Positions 36,801-46,440 of a stretch of DNA of 64,000 bases are shown piece by piece. The DNA is taken from the NCBI GenBank assembly GCA_030737835.1, contig CM060847.1, positions 9,438,704-9,502,703 of the forward strand. Direction: 5' to 3'. Below the pieces are notes generated by a model that did no database searches, was not told the DNA's origin, and worked only from the letters and a program-made list of their open reading frames with translations. The position numbers and the translations under genes were made by a program. Source of the DNA: Acorus gramineus. Lineage: Eukaryota; Streptophyta; Magnoliopsida; Acorales; Acoraceae. The stretch's first letter is position 1; the number at the start of each line of letters is the position of its first letter.

Positions 36801-39800
36801 ATCCATATGTAGCTTTTCATATAAGCGGTCGCATTTGGTAACCTATATTGGGTTTTTAGCTTTTTAAGAAGCTAAAATCACCCCCAAACGGGATGCCAAA
36901 CAACCCCCACGTCTTAACAATGAAATCTCTTTCTTCAATATCATTGGATTCCAATTTCATTTCCACTCTCCGGCCCTACTTTCATTAGAGAGATGCAGCC
37001 ATCCCTTTGAGGACCATTAAGCCCCCTTGATTTTAGGTATTTTGTGAAAGCCAGATAATCATGGTCCATCAAAGTCCTCCTGGGCTTTCTCATGGTCATC
37101 ATCCTGTACAAAAACAAGACCACCACCACATCCTCCTCTTCTTCTTTTATAATCTCATCATCCTTCTCATCAGACTCATCATCTTCCTCCATCATATTTG
37201 ACAAACGTAGGACTTCGATCACTTCCATTAAGCATATCAAGGATATAGGATCATCTGTCCTCCCTCAGGCAGGCCCAACACTGGCATTGTGTGGAAGACA
37301 GCCCCTGTGTATCTTATGTTGGTAAACCGTGGTATATGTAAAACTAGCCTCATGCCTATGTTTTTTTCATGTATAGAAAAATATCTGTTTTCTTGTGCTT
37401 ATAGGGTTAGCTTGGACACTCTGAGGTTGGTGCATCTATTAATTTTCGTGGATTAAATGTGCCATCTCAAATGCTTGTTGTTTACCCTCATTTTTTGTGG
37501 TTTTACACATCTATGTATAATTGTTTGCTAATAAATTTTCATGACACAGATCCTGACATGCAGGAGCAGATAGAGGGAATCCTTTCAATTGGACATACAT
37601 CGTACTATGTTTCACTATCGGTAGAGTGTACTATACACCTTTATATTATTTTAGTGAAAATTGATAAATAGTTGATATGCATTATTATTTTTTGGTTTTC
37701 GTGTTAATGATCTTTCATGCAGGCAGGAGTTTTGGACATATGGGAGCAGGCAATCTTGGCTATCAAGAGGGAAGGTTATAGTATAAAATGTGATGGGCCC
37801 CGTGGCGTTGTTGTTACTGAAAAATTTTCACCGAACACGGCTGTGCGTAATCAAACACCTCTTAGATTAACTTGTTTAACAAAATATTTTTTTGTCTACA
37901 TATATTTGTAATGCTTGGTTAAATTTTATGTATGGGCCAACTGGATCATATCTTTAGCTGTCTTGTTCATGAATGCTGCAGAATGACAGAAAATAACAAC
38001 ATAAGGTTACGTGATGGTATTATTTTTAAGACATCATGCTATGAGTTAAACTGTCATTTGAGATAAGATGATGACATGCATTTTAATGTAGACTACACTG
38101 GTATGTAGTCAGAAGGACCAAATTCACACGAAACAAATATTTTGAAAAACAAAAATCTATAGTCAGAAGGAAGGTCTGTCGAGCCCATAAGTGACTGTCA
38201 GATTTTGTGTTGTTTTAATAATTAGGGCTAGGATTCTATGATACTTTATAAGTGCAAGTTGGAAAGGGCCTTGTGTTTATAGTTTTTGCATGTTAATTAA
38301 ATGTTTAATTTCTTGTCTTGGATTAGAACCAAATTCATATTGTAAATGATAAATTCTCATGTAAGATAACTAATGAGCATTTTTTTTTCAGACTACAATT
38401 CCATATGGATACCCTACTGAGTTTGTAATACATGGTTCTGGTGGCAATGATCATGTTTTAAGGACAACTGATAGCTCGTGAGTTCAATCATCCCTTTCAA
38501 TGCTCACTGTTTATTCTTCTTTTTTTGCATTTGATTTGTATGTTACATATTCCCATGTATACAAGCAGACCTAGAAGGAGAGGAAAAGGCCTTGTGTTCT
38601 AATAACATGCCCTTTTCAGTAACCCAACACATTAATACCACACAGAGTTGGACAGGTTGCCTTGCTGGTCCTCCCAAGACGTGCCCAATATAACCTGAAG
38701 AAACTTGCACATAACATAAAACTATAGAAGATGTTGACTATAAAAGTGAAAAAAACAAAAAAAAGGAAATGTTATAATTATAAATGGTGATTAAACTCCA
38801 ATTTACTAGCTTGGATGTCGACAAAATCTCATCTGATGTTGAAGTCCAAACCCATCATTAAAAATAAAAATAAAGAATTGATCTATGGAACATTGGTTTG
38901 ATGCTCCTAAAGATGACTGACATAGTTTTTTTGACTGATATTTTCATATGATAACAATATAAGATACCAAATGGAGCCATTGATTTTTTATAGATATCTA
39001 TTCATATATAGGGTCATTGCTCTGAACAATGTTAAAATGCTCCAACTAGCTGTTTATGCTAGTGAGTACGATATGATCTACACCCCCCCCCCCCTTCCAA
39101 AAAAAAAGAAAAAAAAAAGAAAAGGAAAATTAAAAGAGAATTGCAACACACTGGATTAATGAAATATGTTTTTGGGTTTTAAAAATATTGGGGGTAAAAT
39201 TTATGCACGCCCCCCAAAAAAAAATTCCTGGGTCCCCCCCCGCCCCCCCATGTCATCATTGAATTTGTATAATTTGCTCAATAAATATTTCTGTAGATCT
39301 GTATTTTCATGTTGACTTTTTTTTGGTAGCAAACCATATTATAACCTCTTCATTTCCACTCCCAGGTTAAGGGATGGCATTGTGCTTACAATGAGATTAT
39401 TTCAAATGCGGGTACATCTCTTGGCTTGTTCTTTACATTGCCTCTCATCTTTAATACATCTCCAAGTAAATTCATCATGATATCATGTTTATATACTTCC
39501 TCTTGAGCATCTTGTATTCAAGAGAAGACTGCAGTGTCTCTACCTCTGTGAATGCCAGTGCACTAGTTGGGCCATTCTTTGGGAGTTGAACGAGAAAAGG
39601 AAAAAAGTAAGGAACCTGCAAAGAATAAGAGGAGTACGAAAAAAAATTTCCATTAACATTATATAAACTCAATTTAAGATGTATCAGTATTGCTCAAACA
39701 CTTAAAAAGGTATATAATTCTGAGATGACGAAAACACTAGCAGTTGGGGTTTTAAACACTAGCAGATATGAACCATAACATCTCATAGTAGGTGAACATT

Positions 39801-40612
39801 TTGTTTCTTGTGTAATAAATTCAATGGGAGACTGCTTTTAATGTTCGAGTCAACAGCCAACATCCAATATCACAGTTTGGTATATGTATTCTGTAATTGG
39901 CATATTGTTGATCAACGAGGGAAGGATTGTAGAGAAATAGTCAATCCAATCTATGGATATGGTGGAATGTGGTTGGATCTGAAAACTAGTCAAGCATAAA
40001 TTAAGATAAAGTTGTGAACTTTCAAACAAAGGATGTGCGTATAAAGCAGTACATAATCACACATCTGCTTAGCTTGATAGGAATTTTACGCAAATCAAAT
40101 GACTGATTGCTATGATGACTAGAGTGTTGGGCAGTTAGAAAACAATATTAATTAGGTTGAGTGTAGCAAAAGATAAGAATGTAGGCTTGATGAGTGCCGA
40201 AACACTCAAGGATGGGTAAGAAGTGAGTGCATCATAAAAAGCTTTGGGCTAGCCTTCATGAAGGATAAACCACCAGACATTAGGCATTTTGATGCACACA
40301 CGTTGATGTAAAACTAGTCATTCCGTTTTTTCCCTTTTTACATATATATTTTCAGACTACCACCGAATAGGATCACTAGTTTCCCAAGGAATCTATAATT
40401 GCAACTGTGAAAAAATACACTAGGACCTCACTACTGTGCGCCATAGGTTCACCATTTGATAGAAGTATTGTATTTGTTTCTCAAGTCTATAATTATCATC
40501 CAGAATTGCATCATCATGGTGTAGATGTGTACATATTTGACATCATGGATGGACACTGCAGGCTCTCGAGAAGAGGAAAGGTAAAAAGAGGGGATTGTTC
40601 TTTAACAAATAG
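24842..40612 (+). CDS. Coiled-coil protein with AIR9-like C-terminal module, 781 aa
   Basis: Twenty-one exons, all frames joining: 24842-24994, 25573-25635, 27180-27529, 27634-27727, 27801-27878, 27957-28016, 28095-28199, 28960-29070, 31086-31127, 31290-31406, 31488-31687, 32752-33044, 33132-33253, 34109-34151, 34235-34326, 35872-35920, 37550-37620, 37723-37842, 38392-38477, 39366-39411, 40562-40612. The N-terminus is short (IGSLAGRFSGLGI) and leads into a heptad-like helix (AIKQQVEENERLKGELERR). Residues about 221-352 form a second coiled coil (REHEEEIVQLRKHLAEYS onward, with QIRNEKYVLEKRIAYM). A polar linker contains two units of PYLxPxLxEPSSSFS. Residues about 565-765 (ISGEPFPGKELQASGYS, FEWVRYLEDGSVSYIEG, VTADDVDSYLAIEVQPLDD, VFANEQRKI, IPYGYPTEFVI, GIVLTMRLFQMR) resemble the C-terminal part of the plant microtubule-associated protein AIR9. 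A basic tail ends the protein. Intron 5 has a GC donor. Function unknown; a cytoskeletal or scaffold role is inferred only. Confidence 0.88.
26385..26655. mobile_element. Foldback MITE, ~271-bp family, young copy (intron 2 of the coiled-coil gene)
   Basis: Inverted arms of about 78 bases, identical as far as I can read, start GATTTTTAGTTTTAAGTCCC at 26385 and end with the complement at 26655. The centre carries two direct copies of TTTAGTCCCTG followed by GAGGGACCTATCCAT. Near-perfect arms suggest recent insertion or conversion. The copy at 8781-9053 is older. No transposase. Confidence 0.85.
26664..26692. repeat. TG microsatellite
   Basis: About 13 TG units with one interruption (GTGTATGTGTGTG...), directly after the foldback MITE and inside intron 2 of the coiled-coil gene. 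Likely length-polymorphic. Confidence 0.9.
29735..30860 (+). mobile_element. Decayed L1-type LINE fragment, endonuclease region (intron 8 of the coiled-coil gene)
   Basis: The G- and purine-rich text differs from the surrounding intron. On the plus strand broken frames show the plant L1 endonuclease signature: PWHIIGDFNVI at 30341-30373 (family: PWxIGGDFNVI), then SEHCLILLKTGG near 30600-30640 (family: SDHxPILL) followed by FESWWLQEEG, and in another frame LAMNLRMLKQILK with FWEKG (family: LAxKLRxLKxxLKxWN...FG). Frames change several times and stops are frequent, so it is inactive. The reverse transcriptase part and 3' poly-A were not found, so this is an internal piece. It lies in the sense orientation of the host gene. 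Its left boundary near 29735 is uncertain. Confidence 0.75.
31966..32098. repeat. Two-unit tandem duplication in intron 11 of the coiled-coil gene
   Basis: Two copies of a ~60-base unit: GGCTGAGGAACAACCACCTG... at 31966-32026 and GGCTGAGGCACAACCATCTG... at 32039-32098, sharing GGTAGCTGTAGATGA/GCGTAGCTGTAGATGA and AGTTCATG/TAGTTCATC. No function evident. Confidence 0.75.
34595..34790 (-). repeat. tRNA-derived SINE candidate (intron 15 of the coiled-coil gene)
   Basis: On the minus strand, box A-like TGGTCAGTTGGCTAGCACC (34753-34771) is followed by box B GTTCGATTC (34719-34727). The body runs on to an A/T-rich tail near 34595-34620. The spacing and order fit a tRNA-derived SINE. It cannot be an intact tRNA gene because no acceptor stem closes. 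Confidence 0.6.
34862..35259. mobile_element. Tourist-like MITE, copy 1 (intron 15 of the coiled-coil gene)
   Basis: 398 bp. Perfect 14-base inverted ends GCCCATGTTTGGTT, then weaker pairing (AAGAATTAAATTATTCTGAGA against AGAGAATAAGCTCGGAAT). Flanked by TA on both sides (TTA left, TAA right). The interior has a GATGACAGTTGATTTGACAG motif shared with the copies at 42198 and 60978. PIF/Harbinger kinship is inferred from the end sequence and the T-A flanks. Confidence 0.8.
36941..37240 (-). other. Acidic open frame in intron 16 of the coiled-coil gene, unassigned
   Basis: A minus-strand frame with an acidic run (MEEDDESDEKDDEIIKEEEE) followed by a hydrophobic run and a basic patch (RMMTMRKPRR). 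That order is loosely like the N-terminus of PIF/Harbinger transposases, but no DDE residues or further homology can be seen. It might be a transposon remnant or chance. Not treated as a gene. Confidence 0.2.
39081..39250. repeat. Poly-C and poly-A low-complexity run
   Basis: Runs of C (C12 near 39083-39094, shorter runs near 39210 and 39234-39249) alternate with A-rich text in the intron between exons 19 and 20 of the coiled-coil gene. No coding signal. Homopolymers of this type are prone to assembly error. Confidence 0.8.
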
Positions 40613-41612
40613 GGAGCATGATCGTCAGCTTCACATTGTAGTTGTGCTGTAAAGATTTGTGTATTCTTAACTCCTATAGAAATTCCATTTGACCATGTTT
40701 CATGAGTATATGTATAAATTAATTGCCATATCAGCCTGTAAGATAATTAATCATTTGTATTTCCATTCATAACTTGAATAATTCAATCAATTTGATCATG
40801 TGTATCACACCCATTTTGTATAAAAGGTTCCTGCTTTTGTTTTCCACAAAAGTTATGGCAACAAAGTGGTTGGTATGGTCAGTGGAGTTTTGAGATACTC
40901 TTTTCCCTTCTCATCCAGATTGAAAGGCCTTTAACCTGTGACCATCAAATCTACATATTCTTTCAAGGCTCTACTTATTATTACTTTATTGTGGAAGGTA
41001 CTAAACTGAATCTTATATTTTTTATTACATGAAATTAAAAGCCTTTGGGTCTACATGGGCTATTTCTAAGATACTGAAACAGTTTCATAACATCTTCCGA
41101 TATTAAGCTGTATACATGAAACTATCTTCTCAGGTTTTGTTAGTCTTCAATGCAATATGATGATTTTATATCTCACTAATAAAGTTAAAAATTCTATTTT
41201 TTTAAGCTAAAGGTGAACACTGTATTGCGATTTGAAAACTAAATCGATACAAAAAAAGTCTGAATCAAAGCAGAGAAGATAACAGGAAAGTTGTAGTTCT
41301 AGTTAGGATTAGTTTTACATTCTCATTTTTTCTTCCATCACAATAATTCTTTTTAAAAAAAATTTGAATCTTTCATTCTGTTATCATTTATTAATATTCC
41401 ACACAAAAATATTAATTTTACAAAATTCAAATTATTTTATTTTCCTTCAGTGTACCCTCTTTAATTTATTAATTGAAGTCAGTTATGACGGGATCTGGAT
41501 TATTTAATTTCGACGCCTCTTCCCCGTCCCATCAAACTCTATCTACTTCTTCCGCACACCAAATAAAAATCGACCGTTAAAATTATATTATATTATATAT
41601 ATAAATAAAAAT
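40613..41612. other. Spacer between coiled-coil gene and phosphatase-fold gene
   Basis: One kilobase between a stop codon and the next start codon on the same strand. The left part is probably the 3' UTR of the coiled-coil gene. The right part (about 41440-41612) is the promoter and 5' UTR side of the next gene, with a TATATATA run at 41587-41604 just before its ATG. No gene or clear repeat seen. Confidence 0.6.
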
Positions 41613-44600
41613 ATGCTTCGCTCAATTACGGCTTCCATTCTTCCATCACCGCCGCCGCCGCCGCCGCTTCTCCCGCCAAATCCAGCGAATCTCAACCACC
41701 CCCCAAACCCCACCACCACCAACCGCCGCCTCCTCCTCCTCTCCACCGTCTCCATCCCCCTCATCCACCCCATCTCCGCCGCCTCCGCCGGCGGCCTCTT
41801 CCAGATGCCCCCCGCCCGCCTCACCAACCGGTAAAGCTAACATCTTTGCACGATATGTTTTCGTTATCCTTTCGTCGGACTGACGATTTGTGCTTTTTCG
41901 CAGGTACTACCTTGTGCGGGCGGGGGAATCGGAGTTCGAGAGACTGGGGATGATCAACACAAACCCGGTCGCGAAGACGTCGGTGGACAGCGGCCTCTCG
42001 GAGGAGGGGAAGGAGCAGACGCTGGCGGCCGCAGTCTCGCTCAGGCGGGCGGGGGCGTGCGACGGCAGCTGCTGGATCTGGCCGTCCATCACGCAGAGGG
42101 CGTATCAGACGGCCGAGATTATCGCGGCCGTTAATGGCATTGATCGGAGGTGAATTTTGCTCTGCCTGCTTTACATGTTTTTATTTTTATTGCTTTAGTC
42201 CTCATTTGGTTAGCGAGTTAAACCATTCTACCATAGATAACTATTCTGGTATAGGCAATGAATTAGTCACTTTTTTATTTGGTTGTGTTTTTAGTTATTC
42301 TCGTTAGGAAATGTAATAATAAAGCATTTGTTGTTTGGTTGATAATGAATAAGTTATAAATAAAAAAATGAATAATATTTTATAAAAGGTGAAAAATTGA
42401 TTTGATATGTAAGTCCCCTGATTTACTAGAGGTGGTGACAGTTAATTTGACATGTAGACCCATTTTGTACTAGTGGAATAGATTGAGTGGAATAACACAA
42501 TTTCATGGAAGACCTAGAAATCAATACTAATTTATTCTCACATATTCTAGTATAACTATACCCCTTATTCCTTGCAAAGAAACAACTTTTTGGTCTTATT
42601 CTCTTCTATTCCTCCCTTATTTTCCCATCCAAACAAGGGCTTAGAGATAGAGAAAGTAATGGATGATTGAATGACCAAATCACTTTTTTTTCTTTAACGG
42701 TGACACAAGCACAATTGTTATTTTTTTTTGGTGATGAGGAATCCAACATTAGTTAAAAAAATCTCAAATGCACGTAATCACCACTGATAAGCCTAAGGGG
42801 ATTCGAACTTGAGAACTATGGGGAGCTCACCCATGGCTTTAGCGAAAGAGTTAACTTTGCATGGGTTAGTTATTAGAAAGTTTTGGTTTTGATGAGCAAG
42901 TGATGGAACACATGAGTTGTATGTGTCTCATGAATTTATACATGGAGGGTGCACACAAGATTGAAAATTTAGATTGTGTTGGTGATATTGGTATATGTGG
43001 GTGGTTTTGGCCTTGAACACAGATGAATTGAATTTCATAGGGATAACTAACATCATTTAGATTATTATGCAATCAGGAACCATTTGTTCTTAATATGTTT
43101 ACGTTCAGAGGAATTTGTCATTTTTTGTCTGGTATCAGAGACCAGGAGCGGCCTAAAGTCGGATCATACTTGATCGTCCAACGCAGTCATGGCTCATTAA
43201 GACCAGAGGAACAAAATCTCAGTGGCTTGATATAATGAATGAATCACTGATTTATGTAGATTTCAAAAGGTTTCAGATAATAATTGTTTCTCTAGGCTCG
43301 AGGCACAATGTTATGACTGTTGTCTTCAAACCGTGTTAGTCGCCACAATGCAAGAGGCTTCGGTTAACCTCATATTTGGCATCCCGAGTTTTAAACCAAC
43401 TTCGAATTCCCAGATCACGAATGAAAAATTAAGATGAAGATAACACAGGCGAGGAGCTAGATGGCATGGGTGTTCACTAACCACCTCTTACCAGATTGGC
43501 AAATGTATCCCCTCTTCATTGAGGGGTCCCAGATTCGAGTCATATTTCTTTTTATACGAAAAAAATAATACCAAAAATAGATGGCATGGATGATGGATGT
43601 TGTGACATGTTCATGGTGCGCCAAGCCACCACATTAAGAATTGTTTCTCATATAACACGGCGCTTCTTTTCTTTATCAAAAACACTTTTGGGGGAGGGGG
43701 GGGGGGGATCCTGAAATTTATGCTTATTCAGAAAACATTTGTACTGGTCTCACAAATAGCATGACTATTTCAATTAGTGAGGCAGTTTTTATGCAGCAGA
43801 GAACCATGGTTTTAATAATTTTTTCTGTTATTTATTATCAGGTATTGACTTTGGTTGGTTTGGCAGCCATATTGTGCCAGAATACAGCTTTTTGGATGCC
43901 CGTGGCCTGGGTGCATTCGAGGGACAAAGTCTAGACTCTGTTTCTGAGGTACATGGAGAAATCTCTTGTATATATTTGTGCGATCTTGCAATTTTCCATA
44001 TCTTAACACCCTTAAATGATAGATGGAAATTATAGGCATGAACAATGTGGTTTCAGGTATATGCATCTGATAGCATATCCCCAAACATCAAGCCACCTCC
44101 AATGTATGATGGAACCCCAAATGAGAGTGTCTCAGATGTGTTTGTTCGAGTAACACAGCTCATGTCGGTCATAGAGACCCAGTATTCCGGCGACACCATT
44201 GTTATCATATCTCCAGATTCTGATAATCTGACAATCTTACAAGCTGGTCTCATAGGACTCGATCTCCGAAGGTAACGACTTCATATTTCTTTCTGGTTTT
44301 GTTTTTTTCCCTGTCTACTATTAGGCATCATCGAAAGCTTGTGCAATAACATCCCTATTATATTAGCATGCATCCCATAAGTCATATTACCTAAAAAAGA
44401 AATTGCAGTTGGTATTTACAGCAGTACATTTTAGAAAGGATTGGACATTGCTAACATCTATTTTTTATAATTTACCCTCTTCATTCAAGTTTCTTACCAC
44501 CAGGGAGTGGGGTGAGTTGGCTAATGCCATGGGTTTGTGGACACCCAGAGGTTTGGGATACCTCTGATACGGGACCCACCCAACCCCCAAAAAAAAGAAA

Positions 44601-45434
44601 AAAATGGAAAGTTTCCTACATGCCCAAACAGGTTGAAGGGAGAGAGGAGTACAGGACTTTCAAAAAAATCAAAGCTTCCAAAATGTATTATCCCCTCTTT
44701 TGAAATGCTTGAGAGCTCTCATTATTATGTAGGATTTGAGGATGCCATTTAAAAACACAATGTGTACTTATTAGGAACACGCTTCAGCTGTCTATTAGTG
44801 TGTGAATCTAATCTGCTAAAGCTGACATGAGACTTCCAACTTACAATTGATTTGAGTCTCTGAATTTGTATTTAGATTATGGCTTTTATATTTCGAAAGA
44901 AACGCCATGTAAATATTGCCAAAAATAGGTTGCTATTGCAATTCTTCTTCACTTATGGGAGACTGATATGACAGTTGCATCCCTCAGTCAGCAAATTTGA
45001 AAAACATGCAAAGAATAAAGCACACATCCTCTCTTTCCAATAATTTTGTTGTGAGGCTTAAGGCTTTAGCATTTCTTCAGGTAGCACTTCCTACAACTAT
45101 AGTGTTTATAATGATAACCCAAGGTCAATGAAAAAGCTTGTGACAGATTCCCCGTAATAAAAGCCTTTTCATTTTTGCAAACCTTTGTTTGGTAATATAA
45201 GTACTTCTATGTAGCACAATATGTGCAGCATATACACTTGTGGATGCTTGTGATCTGAAATATAGATCGCTTCGATGCAACACTGACAGGAGATATGTGT
45301 GTTGAATTTATAGGCACCGGGAGCTGTCATTCAGACCTGGCGAGGTTAGATACGTCGATGCGAGTAGCATTCCCAAGTACAAGCAACCTGCATCTGCTGT
45401 TTACAAATGCACGAATCCACCGAGCTGTAGATAG
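41613..45434 (+). CDS. Phosphoglycerate mutase-like (histidine phosphatase fold) plastid protein lacking catalytic histidines, 293 aa
   Basis: Five exons, frames joining: 41613-41830, 41904-42149, 43867-43948, 44057-44271, 45314-45434. The fold of the histidine phosphatase superfamily is recognisable: YYLVRAGESEFE (family LVRHGES/T), GLSEEGKEQT, SITQRAYQTAEII, LDARGLGAFEG, and IVIISPDSDNL where active members have the VSHGG strand. The catalytic histidine of RHG is Ala79 here, and the second histidine position (about residue 235) is Pro, while the fold arginine and the ARGLGAFEG block remain. A phosphatase or mutase reaction is therefore unlikely. The N-terminus looks like a plastid transit peptide with a run of seven prolines, followed by RRLLLLSTVSIPLIHPISAA and an A-x-A site (about residues 38-59). 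This resembles a twin-arginine thylakoid-lumen signal. Similar RAG-type proteins are, to my memory, conserved in plants. Location and role are inference. Confidence 0.9.
42198..42640. mobile_element. Tourist-like MITE, copy 2 (intron 2 of the phosphatase-fold gene)
   Basis: 443 bp with imperfect inverted ends (GTCCTCATTTGGTTAG left; complement of GCCCTTGTTTGGATGG right), flanked by TTA at 42195-42197 and 42641-42643. That is the 3-bp duplication expected for PIF/Harbinger-type MITEs. The interior GGTGGTGACAGTTAATTTGACATG block aligns with copies at 34862 and 60978. Confidence 0.75.
42719..42850 (-). repeat. tRNA-derived SINE candidate (intron 2 of the phosphatase-fold gene)
   Basis: On the minus strand: CTTTCGCTAAAGCCATGGGTGAG-like box A region, then AGTTCGAATCCCC (box B, 42797-42809), a body of about 70 bases, and an A-run (about 42721-42730). 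Order and length fit a plant SINE. It lies just beside a Tourist-like MITE. Confidence 0.5.
42851..43440. mobile_element. Possible LTR-retrotransposon trace (broken)
   Basis: TGGTATCAGAG near 43130-43140 is the usual primer-binding site sequence of plant LTR elements (initiator methionine tRNA), followed by GACC and non-coding text like a leader. The text before it could be LTR-derived, but no paired LTR or coding domain is seen. If real it is a small, old, broken remnant; family undetermined. Confidence 0.25.
43445..43575 (+). repeat. tRNA-derived SINE candidate (intron 2 of the phosphatase-fold gene)
   Basis: GAGCTAGATGGCATGGGTG (box A-like) is followed by GGGTCCCAGATTCGAGTC (box B at about 43531-43541) and an A-rich tail (ACGAAAAAAATAATA). 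It has the same design as the other SINE candidates here, but a different body. Confidence 0.5.
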
Positions 45435-46440
45435 GAGAGCATTCAACATAGAACAGATTCTGTATATAAATTATAAGTGTCTGGAATGTAATACAGACAC
45501 ATTTGTCTTGTTTAAGGAAAACTCATACAAAAGAGTGAGATGATTTGCATAAAATATCGCATCACAAGTGATACTAAAGTTACTTTAAATCAACAGTCAT
45601 CATGAAGAAATGAAATGTTCAATTTCAGTGCTCATAGAATGTTGAGATTCTTATAATCTGTGTTCCAACCCAACTTTGAAAAACATTCTTTCTACATCTT
45701 TTCAATCGCTAGATTTTTTTGATTATTTTTTTACAAAGAATAAACAGTGATGGAAGTTTGAAAATCTACAAGGGGAAAGATGTTTGCATTCGTGTTTGAG
45801 AATTTGTAGCTTTTCAAATGTAAAATTCGCCCAAATACGAATCTAAATGGGGTTTTCACATTAGTTTTGTCATTTGTTAAATTAATTGAATAAAAATGAG
45901 ATTATATGATTGAATAACAGATGTTGATGCAAATTTCACATCATCTAATCTTAAAATGTCATATTCTCTATAATGTAACATACACAAAAAAAAACTATAT
46001 ATATTGTATTTATTCAATCTATTTGAGTATGTATTTGTGGCCATATGTATTTCATTATTTTATATACTTAAAACAATTCAAATATTGGATAATATTTTTT
46101 AAAATACTAATAATGAAGTGGGTTGGATTAACCACACACCCCGCCCCCCCAAATTGTGTTTTACGGGCCTCAAGAGTCGACAAGCGGGCCAGCCCGACTT
46201 CAACCCATCCTCGGCCCGATTGGGCGACAACGGGCCGTGGTCCGGGCTTATAAACCCTAAAAAACGCAGAGTCGAAGCGGAGTACGCTGAGTGAGCTTTC
46301 CAGAGTTTTCCTTTTCACGATCTCCCGCTCGCGATCTCTCCGTGAATCAAGAGACGAAACCATCGAAGCCGACCTCTTTAGAGAGAGCGAGAGAGAGATC
46401 GAAAGACGTCATTTTCTAGGGCATCTTCATCACCGAAACC
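45435..46440. other. Spacer and promoter region before CCT3
   Basis: The left part (to about 45660) is probably the 3' UTR of the phosphatase-fold gene. The middle is AT-rich and featureless. From about 46110 the base composition changes sharply to GC-rich promoter text. Confidence 0.6.
46160..46262 (+). promoter_or_regulatory. CCT3 core promoter with GGGCC (site II-like) motifs, TATA and telo-box
   Basis: Five GGGCC/GGCCC-type motifs lie between about 46164 and 46247 (ACGGGCCTC, GCGGGCCAG, CGGCCCGAT, CGGGCCGTG, CCGGGCTT). A TATAAA is at 46249-46254, and a telo-box AAACCCTAA overlaps it at 46252-46260. Site II plus telo-box is a known pairing in promoters of plant genes for growth, translation and other housekeeping tasks. 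It suits a cytosolic chaperonin subunit. Use is inferred. Confidence 0.65.

Noticed and set aside
37092-37325. A Ser/Thr-rich plus-strand frame.
   Set aside because: It is the reverse of the acidic frame 36941-37240 and has no splice or family support.
41588-41843. Minus-strand Gly/Arg-rich frames over exon 1 of the phosphatase-fold gene.
   Set aside because: They are the reverse complement of its proline-rich transit peptide.
46055-46363. A 102-codon minus-strand frame over the CCT3 promoter.
   Set aside because: It covers GGGCC motifs and the 5' UTR; no family features, and the region is explained as a promoter.
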